The notes below the pieces were generated by a model. It was not told the origin of the DNA. It saw only the letters and a list, made by a program, of their open reading frames with translations, and ran no database searches. The position numbers and the translations under genes were made by a program. From contig JAQBOM010000013.1 in NCBI GenBank assembly GCA_028288025.1, forward strand, positions 62,001 through 126,000: a DNA stretch of 64,000 nucleotides. The letters run 5' to 3'. Every line of letters begins with the position of its first letter. Position 1 is the stretch's first letter. Of the stretch, positions 17,784 to 27,067 are shown in pieces. The DNA is from Mucilaginibacter sp. (lineage in GTDB: Bacteria > Bacteroidota > Bacteroidia > Sphingobacteriales > Sphingobacteriaceae).

Positions 17784-20700
17784 ATGAATGAACTAAGTAT
17801 TGTTTTGGGTGATGACCGCCCCGACCTGGTGAGAGATGAAACCCTTGCCGAACTATTCCGTACGTCGGCCCGTGAATATGCAGGCAATACTGCCCTTATT
17901 TTTAACGGCCAATCATTAACTTATACCGAATTGGATGAGTGGAGCGATACCATCGCCGCGTACCTGGCCGGGCAGGGGCTGGGCCGCGGCGCCTATATCG
18001 GCGTTTGGTGGCAGCGGGGGCTCGAGCTGCACGCGATCATACTAGGTATCGTAAAATCAGGTGCAACGTATGTCCCTGTCGACCGGGAGATCCCTGCCGA
18101 GCGGGTGGAAGTAATACTGGAAGAAGTTGGCGCAGCCGCTTGTTTTAGTTTGCAGGAGTTGAATACAGAGTGTTTGATGTTGCAGGCCTCACCCAAACCC
18201 TCTCCAAAGGAGAGTGCTTTAAAAATGGGCGCAGCTAAAGTCTCTCCTTTTGGGGGAGATTTAGAGGGGGCTCCCATTGGGTCAGACTGCGCATATGTTT
18301 TATACACTTCCGGCAGCACAGGGAAGCCTAAGGGGATACCCATAAGCCAGAAACAGATATGCCACCTGGTACGGTCGGAGCAAACCGTTTTACAGATACA
18401 GCCCGGTGATAAGGTTTACCAGGGCTTCTCGGTATCGTTTGATATGTGGTGCGAGGAAACCTGGATAAGCTACTTTGCCGGTGCCACCTTATGGATTGCC
18501 GATAACACCACCTCAAAGGCGATAGATGAACTGGCGGATACTTTAAGAAATGAAAATATAACCATACTGCATGCGGTGCCAAGCCTGCTGGCTGTTATGG
18601 ACGATGATATACCCTCATTGCGATTGGTAAATGCCGGCGGCGAGGCTTGCACGCCCCGTGTGCTAGCCAAATGGGCAAAACCGGGCATCCGGTTTTTTAA
18701 CAGCTATGGCCCTACCGAAACCACGGTTACGGCTACCATGGCCGAACTACAGCCGGGCGATCCGATCGTGATCGGCGACCCCTTGCCCAACTATAACTTA
18801 GCCGTTGTTGACGAAGCGCTGAACCCGGTGCCTGTCGGCGAGGCAGGCGAGCTGGTGATAACAGGCCCGGGCGTGTCATCAGGCTATGTAAAGCTGCCGC
18901 AGCTCACAAATGAAAAATTTGTACCCAAACCCGCAACGCTGGCCGCGCTGCCAGGCGATATTGTGTATCGTACAGGCGATATCGCGATCATACATCCGGA
19001 CGGCAGCGTTGAAATGCAGGGACGTGTTGACGACCAGATAAAGCTGCGGGGCTACCGCATTGAGTTAGGCGAGATCGAGGTAAAGCTGGGCGAAATTGCA
19101 GGCGTGCAGTCGGCAGCGGTAGCCGTGAAAAAAGATAGCAGCGGCCAGGAGCATTTGGTGGGCTACGTCATCACCGAGGGGTTGGAGTGCATCGAGGAAA
19201 ATATATTCCGCGTGGAGCTTTCAAAAAGCCTGCCGTCGTATATGGTACCCTCAACCATTATGATCCTGTCCGAAATGCCGCGCATGCCAAGCGGAAAGAT
19301 CAACCGCAAGGCCTTGCCGGTTCCGGATTCGCTTGTCGCGGATTTGAACGGCGCGTCCGAAACGCTTGACGTTAACGCCCCCGTGCCCGACAGGATATTG
19401 GCGGTGCTGCACAGGATATTCCAAAACCGCGAGATCAACCCGTCGATGGATTTTTTCAACGACCTGGGCGGGCATTCCTTATTGGCAGCCGGTTTTGTAT
19501 CCCAACTCAGGCGTGATGCCGGCCTTCCCAACGCCTCGTTAAAGGATGTTTACATCCACCGGCCGTTAAGCAATTTAATAACCGAATGGAGCAAGCTGCA
19601 GGAAACTAAAACCAGGCCCAGGCGTGTATTTAATAAAGTACCGGCACTAAGATATATCACCTGCTGGCTGGCGCAAACCGTTTCACTGCTGGTTATTTAC
19701 GGGTTGTTTGCCTTTCAAATATTTATCCCTTACCTCGGTTACTATTACGTCGACCAGGAAACCAATAATATTTTATACGCCATTATAACCTCGTTGCTGC
19801 TGTTCGCACTTATGCCGCCCATATTTACCATTATTTCTATCGGGACAAAATGGCTGGTTATCGGCAAAATGAAGGCCGGCGACTACCCGCTATGGGGCAG
19901 CTATTATTTCAGGTGGTGGCTGGTAAAAACCATGCAGCGGCTGCTGCCAGCGCAGTTTCTAAACGGTACGCCGCTGTATCCGCATTACCTGCGCCTGTTA
20001 GGCGTAAAAGTGGCCCCCGATGCGCAGATCAGTGATTTCAGCTTCGGGGCTGAAGACCTGATCACCATCGGCAGTGACGTGAGCATCAGCTCGCAAACCA
20101 ATTTGAACAACGCTTTTGTTGAAGACGGACTTTTAAAATTACGCTCCATCACGCTCGGCGACCATGCCTATATCGGCAGCAGTGCAGTTATATCAGGCGA
20201 CAGCCACATAGCCGAATGGGGCGAATTGCAGGACCTTAGCTTTTTGCAGCCGGGCAAAACCATCGGCCCGGGCGAAGTTTGGCAGGGCAGCCCCGCGCAG
20301 TTAAAAGAAACGAAAAATATTGAAGACCTTCCTCAGCCATTGCCGGTTTCAACGGTCAGGCGACGAAAGTATAAGATCGTTTTTATCTTGTCGATCCTGG
20401 TATTCCCGTTCATCATTTTATTGCCCCTGCTCCCCACCATTATTACCATAAACAAGCTGGATAACGCCGCCAGCGACTATGATTTTACCTATTTGATAAG
20501 TGCGCCGGGGCTGGCATTGATCTATATCATTTTGTTTGCCGCCGAAACGATTTTGCTTACGCGGATACTGCAGCGCGGCATACAGCCCGGCAAATATCCC
20601 ATCTATAGCTTATTTTACGTCCGCAAGTGGTTTTCCGACCAGCTGATGTCGCTGAGCCTGATCGTTTTGCACCCCATTTACGCAACGGTGTATATTGCAA

Positions 20701-21761
20701 GATTTTTCAGGGCGCTTGGCGCGACTATCGGCAAGGACACCGAAATATCCACAGCCAGCAGTGTCACTCATCCCTTGCTTAAAATCGGCGACGGTGCTTT
20801 TATTGCCGATGCGGTTACACTTGGCGAATCGGATATCCGCGCACAGCAGCTAATATTGAGCCAAACAACCATCGATAGCAACAGCTTTGTGGGCAACAGC
20901 GCGCTTATCCCGCAAGGTTACCACCTTTTTGGCAACATGCTCATCGGGGTACTGTCAACGCCACCGGAGCCGGGGCAAATGGCTGCCAACAACGCAAAAG
21001 ATTGGTTTGGCTCGCCCGCTATTCCGCTGCCGCGCAGGCAACAGAGCCATCCATTCCCGCCGGAGTTAACCATTCATCCCAATAAACGCCGGAAAACGGC
21101 GCGGGCATTGGTGGAGTTTATCCGCATTATTTTACCCGAAAGCGCTATCATCTGCTGTTCTATCCTTTTCATAGCCTACGGCCACGACCTGCTTGTTGAA
21201 AAGCCTTTATGGAAGATCATCCTGTATTTTCCCTTCTACTACCTGTTTTTTATGGGTATTCCTGCCTTTTTACTGACCGTTTTATTAAAGTGGGCCTTCA
21301 TTGGGAAATATAAGCCGAAGCAGCGGCCCATGTGGAGCTGGAACGTGTGGCGCAGCGAGGCCATCACGTCGACGTATGAGGCGTTGTCAATCCCGTTTTT
21401 ACTTGAGTATATGCAGGGAACGCCATGGCTGCCGCTGATGATGCGACTGCTTGGGGTAAAAATGGGCAAGCGCGTGTGGATGAACACTACGGACATTACC
21501 GAGTTTGATATGGTAACCATCTGCGACGACGCAGCACTAAACGCCGACTGCGGCCCGCAAACACACCTGTTCGAAGACCGTGTAATGAAGGTGGGCCATG
21601 TAAAAATAGGGGCGAGGAGCAGCGTAGGCGCGGGTACCATTATTTTGTATGATAGTGAGTTGGGCGATGATACCCACGTTGAAGCCTTATCGTTAGTGAT
21701 GAAAGGTGAACGCCTGGCCCCTGGAACCGATTGGACAGGCAGCCCCGTAAAACCGCTATGA
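17784..21761 (+). CDS. Pls/PosA-family non-ribosomal peptide synthetase: adenylation + PCP + three TM-flanked left-handed beta-helix domains
   Basis: A3 YVLYTSGSTGKPKG, A5 NSYGPTETT, A7 YRTGD, A8 GRVDDQIKLRGYRIELGEIE, A10 PRMPSGKINRKAL, PCP GGHSLLAAG; three repeats ending WQGSPAQ / WFGSPAI / WTGSPVK separated by TM pairs. Confidence 0.88.
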   Translation: MNELSIVLGDDRPDLVRDETLAELFRTSAREYAGNTALIFNGQSLTYTELDEWSDTIAAYLAGQGLGRGAYIGVWWQRGLELHAIILGIVKSGATYVPVDREIPAERVEVILEEVGAAACFSLQELNTECLMLQASPKPSPKESALKMGAAKVSPFGGDLEGAPIGSDCAYVLYTSGSTGKPKGIPISQKQICHLVRSEQTVLQIQPGDKVYQGFSVSFDMWCEETWISYFAGATLWIADNTTSKAIDELADTLRNENITILHAVPSLLAVMDDDIPSLRLVNAGGEACTPRVLAKWAKPGIRFFNSYGPTETTVTATMAELQPGDPIVIGDPLPNYNLAVVDEALNPVPVGEAGELVITGPGVSSGYVKLPQLTNEKFVPKPATLAALPGDIVYRTGDIAIIHPDGSVEMQGRVDDQIKLRGYRIELGEIEVKLGEIAGVQSAAVAVKKDSSGQEHLVGYVITEGLECIEENIFRVELSKSLPSYMVPSTIMILSEMPRMPSGKINRKALPVPDSLVADLNGASETLDVNAPVPDRILAVLHRIFQNREINPSMDFFNDLGGHSLLAAGFVSQLRRDAGLPNASLKDVYIHRPLSNLITEWSKLQETKTRPRRVFNKVPALRYITCWLAQTVSLLVIYGLFAFQIFIPYLGYYYVDQETNNILYAIITSLLLFALMPPIFTIISIGTKWLVIGKMKAGDYPLWGSYYFRWWLVKTMQRLLPAQFLNGTPLYPHYLRLLGVKVAPDAQISDFSFGAEDLITIGSDVSISSQTNLNNAFVEDGLLKLRSITLGDHAYIGSSAVISGDSHIAEWGELQDLSFLQPGKTIGPGEVWQGSPAQLKETKNIEDLPQPLPVSTVRRRKYKIVFILSILVFPFIILLPLLPTIITINKLDNAASDYDFTYLISAPGLALIYIILFAAETILLTRILQRGIQPGKYPIYSLFYVRKWFSDQLMSLSLIVLHPIYATVYIARFFRALGATIGKDTEISTASSVTHPLLKIGDGAFIADAVTLGESDIRAQQLILSQTTIDSNSFVGNSALIPQGYHLFGNMLIGVLSTPPEPGQMAANNAKDWFGSPAIPLPRRQQSHPFPPELTIHPNKRRKTARALVEFIRIILPESAIICCSILFIAYGHDLLVEKPLWKIILYFPFYYLFFMGIPAFLLTVLLKWAFIGKYKPKQRPMWSWNVWRSEAITSTYEALSIPFLLEYMQGTPWLPLMMRLLGVKMGKRVWMNTTDITEFDMVTICDDAALNADCGPQTHLFEDRVMKVGHVKIGARSSVGAGTIILYDSELGDDTHVEALSLVMKGERLAPGTDWTGSPVKPL
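18187..18274. repeat. Palindromic repeat, family C (CTCTCC..GGAGAG), in frame inside the adenylation domain
   Basis: Left arm cctcacccaaaccctctccaaaggagagtgcttt; reverse complement of right arm ggagccccctctaaatctcccccaaaaggagagacttt. Confidence 0.8.
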
Positions 21762-21767
21762 TGATTT

Positions 21768-21800
21768 AGATTTGTCAACTTTTTAAAAGTTGACAAATCT
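21768..21800. terminator. 33-bp perfect palindrome AGATTTGTCAACTTTT-T-AAAAGTTGACAAATCT between convergent genes
   Basis: 16-1-16 geometry; lies between NRPS stop and transglutaminase stop. Confidence 0.75.
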
Positions 21801-21810
21801 ATTCACCGGC

Positions 21811-22656
21811 TTACAAATAAGACAATCCCTTTATGCCCGACTGTTCGTAATAAAAAGGTTCAAAATTTTCTTCGGCAAGTTCGCAGCTCACCAGCATCGA
21901 GGTGAACATAACGTTGCCAAAAATATTGGCGATGGCGGTATCCGCAGCGTCCCGGCCCGATGCGATCTTGATCAAACCATTCAGCGGGACTAATTTTGTC
22001 GCATCAAACAGCACCCACTCTTCACCGATATAAGCCTCAAAACAGGCGTGGAAGTCGGCGGGTTTTAATTGGTAGGCATATCCTGTAAAATAACGCGCCG
22101 GTATGGTTAACGCACGGCACAGCGCGATGCCCAGGTGGGCAAAATCGCGGCAAACGCCGGCTTGCTCGGTCACGGTATCGTAGGCCGATGTTTGGGAGTT
22201 GGTTGTGCCGCTCAGGTACTGTACATTTTGATGTATCCAGTCGGTAAGTGCCGACACCTTTTCAAACGGATTGATGATATGGCCGAATAGATGGTTCGCA
22301 AGCCTGTATAATTTGTCCGACTGGCAATATCGGCTGGGATATAGGTAGGGCATAACAGCAGGGTCCATTTTGGCTACCGGGATCTCTTCCAGCTGATTGT
22401 AATCCTTTATTTCGCAAAAATTGTCTACTGTAGCTTTATAGGTTACCTTGATAGAAGTGCCATCCTGTATCTCAAACCGCATCAGCCGGTTCTCTCTATT
22501 CGGAGATACCAATTCCTCAACTTTCGTATAAGGTTCAATGGCAAATATTTCGCTGATAACCGTTTGACGGGGCGTCCGTAAAGCATGGATATTTAATATC
22601 AATGTGCCCGGCGATTGCGCCGAATATTCCATCTCAGTGCGGACGTCAAATTTCAT
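21811..22656 (-). CDS. Transglutaminase-like cysteine protease family protein
   Basis: Triad motifs GVCRDFAHL, DFHACFEAY, WVLFDAT; transglutaminase-like N-terminal region. Confidence 0.88.
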   Translation of the reverse strand: MKFDVRTEMEYSAQSPGTLILNIHALRTPRQTVISEIFAIEPYTKVEELVSPNRENRLMRFEIQDGTSIKVTYKATVDNFCEIKDYNQLEEIPVAKMDPAVMPYLYPSRYCQSDKLYRLANHLFGHIINPFEKVSALTDWIHQNVQYLSGTTNSQTSAYDTVTEQAGVCRDFAHLGIALCRALTIPARYFTGYAYQLKPADFHACFEAYIGEEWVLFDATKLVPLNGLIKIASGRDAADTAIANIFGNVMFTSMLVSCELAEENFEPFYYEQSGIKGLSYL

Positions 22657-22765
22657 GTTTCGTGTTGTACCGTTATAATGTTACAGGGCTGTAGATGTTT
22701 TAGGCGTTTAAAAATATTACGAAAGTAAAAGCCCAACCTTTTCACCTTTACAACTTTTCCAACAA

Positions 22766-23485
22766 CTACAACTCCTTATCAAAAGCCGATTCCATCCACT
22801 CCTCCGAAATATTTTCGAGGGCGGTTTTCAATTCTTCGGCCCATTGGGCTGATATATATTCGAGGTCTTTTTTTTCGTATCGTTTTTCGATCATGTGAAA
22901 GCTACCGCTTTTGTAAATCGCCACATCTATCGGGAAATCAACGTTATTTGAACTCACCCGGGTTGAATCAAAAGAAAGGAATCCCGTCTTCAATGCCTGT
23001 TTTAAACTTGAGTCTTCGTTCAATATACGGTTCAGGATAGCCTTTCCGTGCCCCGAGTTGCCGATGATCACAAAAGGTGCGCCCTGTCCAAGCTCAACCC
23101 AGTTCCCTTCGGGATATAGCAGGAATAGTTTATGTTCGTCATCGCCGGAGAGCTGGCCACCGATTATGGTATTCAAATCAAATTTAAAACCCGATTTTTC
23201 TAAAGCTGCCCGGTCTTCCTGCGCCACCCTTTTTACCTGCTCACCAAAAGCGTTAACTGCTTTGTATAGCTTGTCAAATTCTTTGGTTTCTATCAGTTCG
23301 GTAAAATATACGATCGCCTTGTCGCGCACCGAGCGTAAACCGCTGGTCATAATAAAAAGCGAAAATTTATCCTTTTGCTCGATCGTGATCTTCTTCTTAA
23401 CAGTCGTGTCGGTACCCGACGTAATACGTGTATCGGCAATGGCCAGCAGGCCTTCTTTAACTTTTATTCCTAAACAATAAGTCAT
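22766..23485 (-). CDS. Anbu-type proteasome-like peptidase (Ntn hydrolase)
   Basis: MTYCLGIKVKEGLLAIADTRITSGTDT: Thr at position 2 as N-terminal nucleophile candidate; GGQLSGDDEHKLFLLYPEGNWVE, ~240 aa. Confidence 0.82.
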   Translation of the reverse strand: MTYCLGIKVKEGLLAIADTRITSGTDTTVKKKITIEQKDKFSLFIMTSGLRSVRDKAIVYFTELIETKEFDKLYKAVNAFGEQVKRVAQEDRAALEKSGFKFDLNTIIGGQLSGDDEHKLFLLYPEGNWVELGQGAPFVIIGNSGHGKAILNRILNEDSSLKQALKTGFLSFDSTRVSSNNVDFPIDVAIYKSGSFHMIEKRYEKKDLEYISAQWAEELKTALENISEEWMESAFDKEL

Positions 23486-23580
23486 TTACAGTAACGATTT
23501 GTTTGATCTGGTGACTGGTCACCTGTATTCAAGGTACGAAGATAAGGCAATCAACTTAATCCGCCCTCATTAACTTGAAA

Positions 23581-25002
23581 CTACTTTGGTAATACCGTTA
23601 CAATAACTCTTTTATACCGGGTCAGCCTGGGCGAGCCTTTATCGGTAACTTTTAGTATAAAATGTATAGTTTGAGGGCTGTTTACTACGGGCGCCGTTAC
23701 CGGGATGTCGTATAAATTAGGCGCATAGGGCGAAAAACTAATCAATCCCTTATAACTACCAGCTTCAGGGTACTGGAACCAGAGGTAGCTTAATGAATCA
23801 CCATCAGGGTCATAAGTTCCGGCCGCGCTCAAATGAAATTGCTCGCCTGATTTCACCGAAAAATGGTCCGGGTGCCCAAGCCTGGGAACGGGTGGGTGAT
23901 TCGCTTCCTTATAGCTTTTTGTTGTCCAGGCCATACGGGCGGCAAAATCATTCTGGTATTCTTCCCGCCAGCGCCATATTGTAGCCTGGATGTTTTTATG
24001 CCACATTTTATCGATGGTCGAGTAAACAGAATCTTCAGTATTTGCCCATAACGGCCGGGTCTCCTGCTCAGTAACAGGCCAGTTTGGCCTTGGATTTGCC
24101 TCCGGCGTGTGTGACAGCTGCGGTGTATAAAAAACATAGCGCCCGCCCCAGCCGCCATAGTCGGGGTGTTCCTGATCGTTAAGCCCGTTTGATATCAGCG
24201 ACATAAACGAGGGCGAGTCGCCTTCCATGCCATAGGCAACATCCGGGTAAGCTGCTCCTAATGGCCCGTGGCCCTGCTGTATATTTTTCGCGATCCATTC
24301 ATTGCTCACCACCTCCTTGTTCGATCCGGGTACACCAAAGCTAAAACCCACCCAGGTGGCATTACCATAAGTATAGCCCGGACTGCAGATAAAAAATATA
24401 TCCGGAAATGTTTTTCGTATCCACGGCCCGGCATCGTCCTGGTCGGATATGGTATAAATTCTCAGTTTTTTGTAAAGCTTCCCGGCCTGCGCGGCTGTTT
24501 GAGTATGCTGTATCTTCCACAACGCCTGTGCCAGGCAATTGGTACCGCCCCAAACGCAAACCCACACCGGCCGGTCATCATTCCTTTGCAGCACTTTGAT
24601 GATCCATTCCGAACCTTCCGAATCATGGCCCGCGCCCACACCTTCCATCCCGTAAACGGGCAAGCCTTTTTTTACTTTCGGCTGCAGTTCGGCAAAGGCC
24701 GGAAAGCCTTTCTCATGTTTTAATAAATTGGGCTGTATCTTGTTGTAGGCTTCTAAAATTTTAACGATGGTTTCGGATGCAACCTTCTTTTTTTGGTGAA
24801 TGGATGTGGTGGCGATCAAACCCTCGATATCCCACTGGTTGCTGTAGGTCAAAAACCGTATCAGCGATTGCGAATCATCCGGATCAGCTTCAATATCCGT
24901 GGTAACTAAAACCCGTAGCTTTTTGCCGGCTTGCGCCGATAAAACGAAAGGTAAAGCAGCCAGCAGGGTGAGAATAACATAACGAAAACCTATCTTTCTC
25001 AT
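23581..25002 (-). CDS. DUF1593 (nucleoside-hydrolase-like) secreted protein
   Basis: LRVLVTTDIEADPDDSQSLIRFL; signal peptide; C-terminal beta region. Confidence 0.85.
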   Translation of the reverse strand: MRKIGFRYVILTLLAALPFVLSAQAGKKLRVLVTTDIEADPDDSQSLIRFLTYSNQWDIEGLIATTSIHQKKKVASETIVKILEAYNKIQPNLLKHEKGFPAFAELQPKVKKGLPVYGMEGVGAGHDSEGSEWIIKVLQRNDDRPVWVCVWGGTNCLAQALWKIQHTQTAAQAGKLYKKLRIYTISDQDDAGPWIRKTFPDIFFICSPGYTYGNATWVGFSFGVPGSNKEVVSNEWIAKNIQQGHGPLGAAYPDVAYGMEGDSPSFMSLISNGLNDQEHPDYGGWGGRYVFYTPQLSHTPEANPRPNWPVTEQETRPLWANTEDSVYSTIDKMWHKNIQATIWRWREEYQNDFAARMAWTTKSYKEANHPPVPRLGHPDHFSVKSGEQFHLSAAGTYDPDGDSLSYLWFQYPEAGSYKGLISFSPYAPNLYDIPVTAPVVNSPQTIHFILKVTDKGSPRLTRYKRVIVTVLPK

Positions 25003-25051
25003 AAGTTATTTGGACGCTTCTAAAATATAGCGTTTATTTGTTCAAAGGGTC

Positions 25052-25798
25052 TTATTTAAAATAGTTAACCAACGTACCGATTAATTCCTTTATGTAAAAA
25101 TCCCACGTCCATAAAACATCGGCCTTTGGAATAAATGAATCAGGACTTATTTTGCCATTGCCGGCCATATAATTACAGGGGTAGGGGATCATCTCCAACT
25201 TTGCTTTCTTAAAAATACCTAACGAACGCCGCAGGTGAAACGCAGAGGTCACCAGCAAATAAGGCGGCGAAAGATGGCGGGCCTCTATAAGGGTTTTTGA
25301 AAAAGCGGCATTTTCAAGGGTATTACGGCTTTTATTCTCAATCAGCACGCAACTATCCGGAACTTTAAACGCCTTCAATTGGGTTTTAACCCAGTCGGCC
25401 TCTGCAAATTTATCGTGCAATAAATTGCCGTTGCCGCTTGTGATCAGGATGTGTGAGGCTTTGCCCGTAACAATTAATTTTAATCCCTCTATAAATCTGT
25501 CTGCAGCCACATTAAAAACCCCATTCCCATTTGCATCTTCTCCGGTAAAGCCGCCAAGCACAATTACACAGCTGTATGAACCCGATTTTTTTAACGGAAC
25601 AGGAGCAATATCCCACCGCTTTGCGAATTGGTCTAATAAAAACGGGTTCGAAAATATTAAGGATAAGACAGCCGTGGTAATTAAAAGCCTGCGTTTAAGA
25701 ACTGGCTTTTTAATAAGAATAGCCGCGATTAAAAACCCTAATATCCAAGTAAACGGATAAATAAAGATAATCAGCAGCTTCGAAAAAATAAAAAACAT
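25052..25798 (-). CDS. YdcF/ElyC/SanA family protein
   Basis: VIVLGGFTGED..A.DR..EGLKLIV, ENKSRNTLENAAFSK, LLVTSAFHLRRS; start at MFFIFSKLL preferred. Confidence 0.82.
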   Translation of the reverse strand: MFFIFSKLLIIFIYPFTWILGFLIAAILIKKPVLKRRLLITTAVLSLIFSNPFLLDQFAKRWDIAPVPLKKSGSYSCVIVLGGFTGEDANGNGVFNVAADRFIEGLKLIVTGKASHILITSGNGNLLHDKFAEADWVKTQLKAFKVPDSCVLIENKSRNTLENAAFSKTLIEARHLSPPYLLVTSAFHLRRSLGIFKKAKLEMIPYPCNYMAGNGKISPDSFIPKADVLWTWDFYIKELIGTLVNYFK

Positions 25799-25931
25799 AT
25801 AAGGCCTATTTGCAGTAAAAATACTTTTTTCCGTGATTAATAAGTAGTATACCACAAGTACTGCAAATAAAAAACACCGGCAATTCAAAATAGCCGATGT
25901 TTGCTTAAATAGAATTGATTGATATAATTGG

Positions 25932-26996
25932 TTAGTTGAAACCGGTATCCCTAAGCCGGATGTAATCATCCAGCGTGTGCACATTCATTCCCTTATCTTT
26001 TATCTTTTTGATATACTCTGCGTTTACACCGTGATCGCGCAGCTCGCGGGCTTTATCGAGCGAAACATCGTTAAAACCGAGCGCGTGAATGCTTTTTATA
26101 AATTCTGGATTTACACCATGGTCCTTTAACTCCCGTGCTTTATCAAGCGTGATATCCTTATAACCCATTTGCTGAATGCTGCTGATAAACTGCGGGTTAA
26201 CACCATGATCTCTTAATTCCACCGCCTTGTCCAGCGATATCTTTTCATACCCCATTTTTTGAATGCTGGTTATAAACTCCGGCGTTACACCATGGTCGCG
26301 TAATTCCAGGGCCTTATCTAAAGGAATTTGCTCATGATAACCCATTTGGCGAAAACTGTTTACAAACCCCGCGTTCACGCCATGCTCGCGCAGTTCTACA
26401 ATTTTGTCGAGAGACTGGTGCCCGTAATCTTCTGTTTTAAAAAGCGCGAAATAGTCTTCCATCACCTTGCGGTTCAGATCTTGCTGTGCAAGGTCCCTTA
26501 ATTGCTGATTTGAAATACTGGCGTACCCGTTTTCTTTTAAAAATTCAAAGTAACCCTTGTTGATATCTGTAAGGAAAATATCCAGCATCAGTTCTTTATC
26601 CAGGTCCGAATAGCCCCTTTGCTGCAGGTACGATTTAAAAGCAGCATTCTCGGCAAATGTGTAAAACCCATGTCCTTTGCCGCCGGCAAATTCGCCTTTA
26701 AAGTTTATTGTGCCGGCTTCGCGGGTCAGCGCAAATGTTCCCTCGTTTCCGGTTGGCAACATGCCAGTTTCTGTTAACAGGAATGTTCTGCCGGTGTTCC
26801 AGTCTTCCCCGGTAAATTGGATATGAACTTTTTCGCCCGCGATATAGGCAACCCAGGTTCCCGGCACGTGACTGCCGCTGTTACCCGTTCTATGCATATT
26901 TTTAACGGCAACTTTTACATTTGCAGACTGCGCAAGGCTGGATAGTGCTGAAAACAGCACTGCAATAAATAGCCCGGCGATAATATTTTTTTTCAT
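25932..26996 (-). CDS. Secreted beta domain + 29-aa repeat protein (ELRDHGVNPxFI..)
   Basis: Signal peptide MKKNIIAGLFIAVLFSALSSLAQS; domain F.LTREAGTINFKGEFAGGKGHGFYTF; repeats ELRDHGVNPQFISSIQQMGYKDITLDKA. Confidence 0.8.
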   Translation of the reverse strand: MKKNIIAGLFIAVLFSALSSLAQSANVKVAVKNMHRTGNSGSHVPGTWVAYIAGEKVHIQFTGEDWNTGRTFLLTETGMLPTGNEGTFALTREAGTINFKGEFAGGKGHGFYTFAENAAFKSYLQQRGYSDLDKELMLDIFLTDINKGYFEFLKENGYASISNQQLRDLAQQDLNRKVMEDYFALFKTEDYGHQSLDKIVELREHGVNAGFVNSFRQMGYHEQIPLDKALELRDHGVTPEFITSIQKMGYEKISLDKAVELRDHGVNPQFISSIQQMGYKDITLDKARELKDHGVNPEFIKSIHALGFNDVSLDKARELRDHGVNAEYIKKIKDKGMNVHTLDDYIRLRDTGFN

Positions 26997-27067
26997 GACA
27001 TTATTCAAATTAACAGTACTAACAATTAACCTAATCAACTTAATGCAACCCAATCAACCAACCTCAA

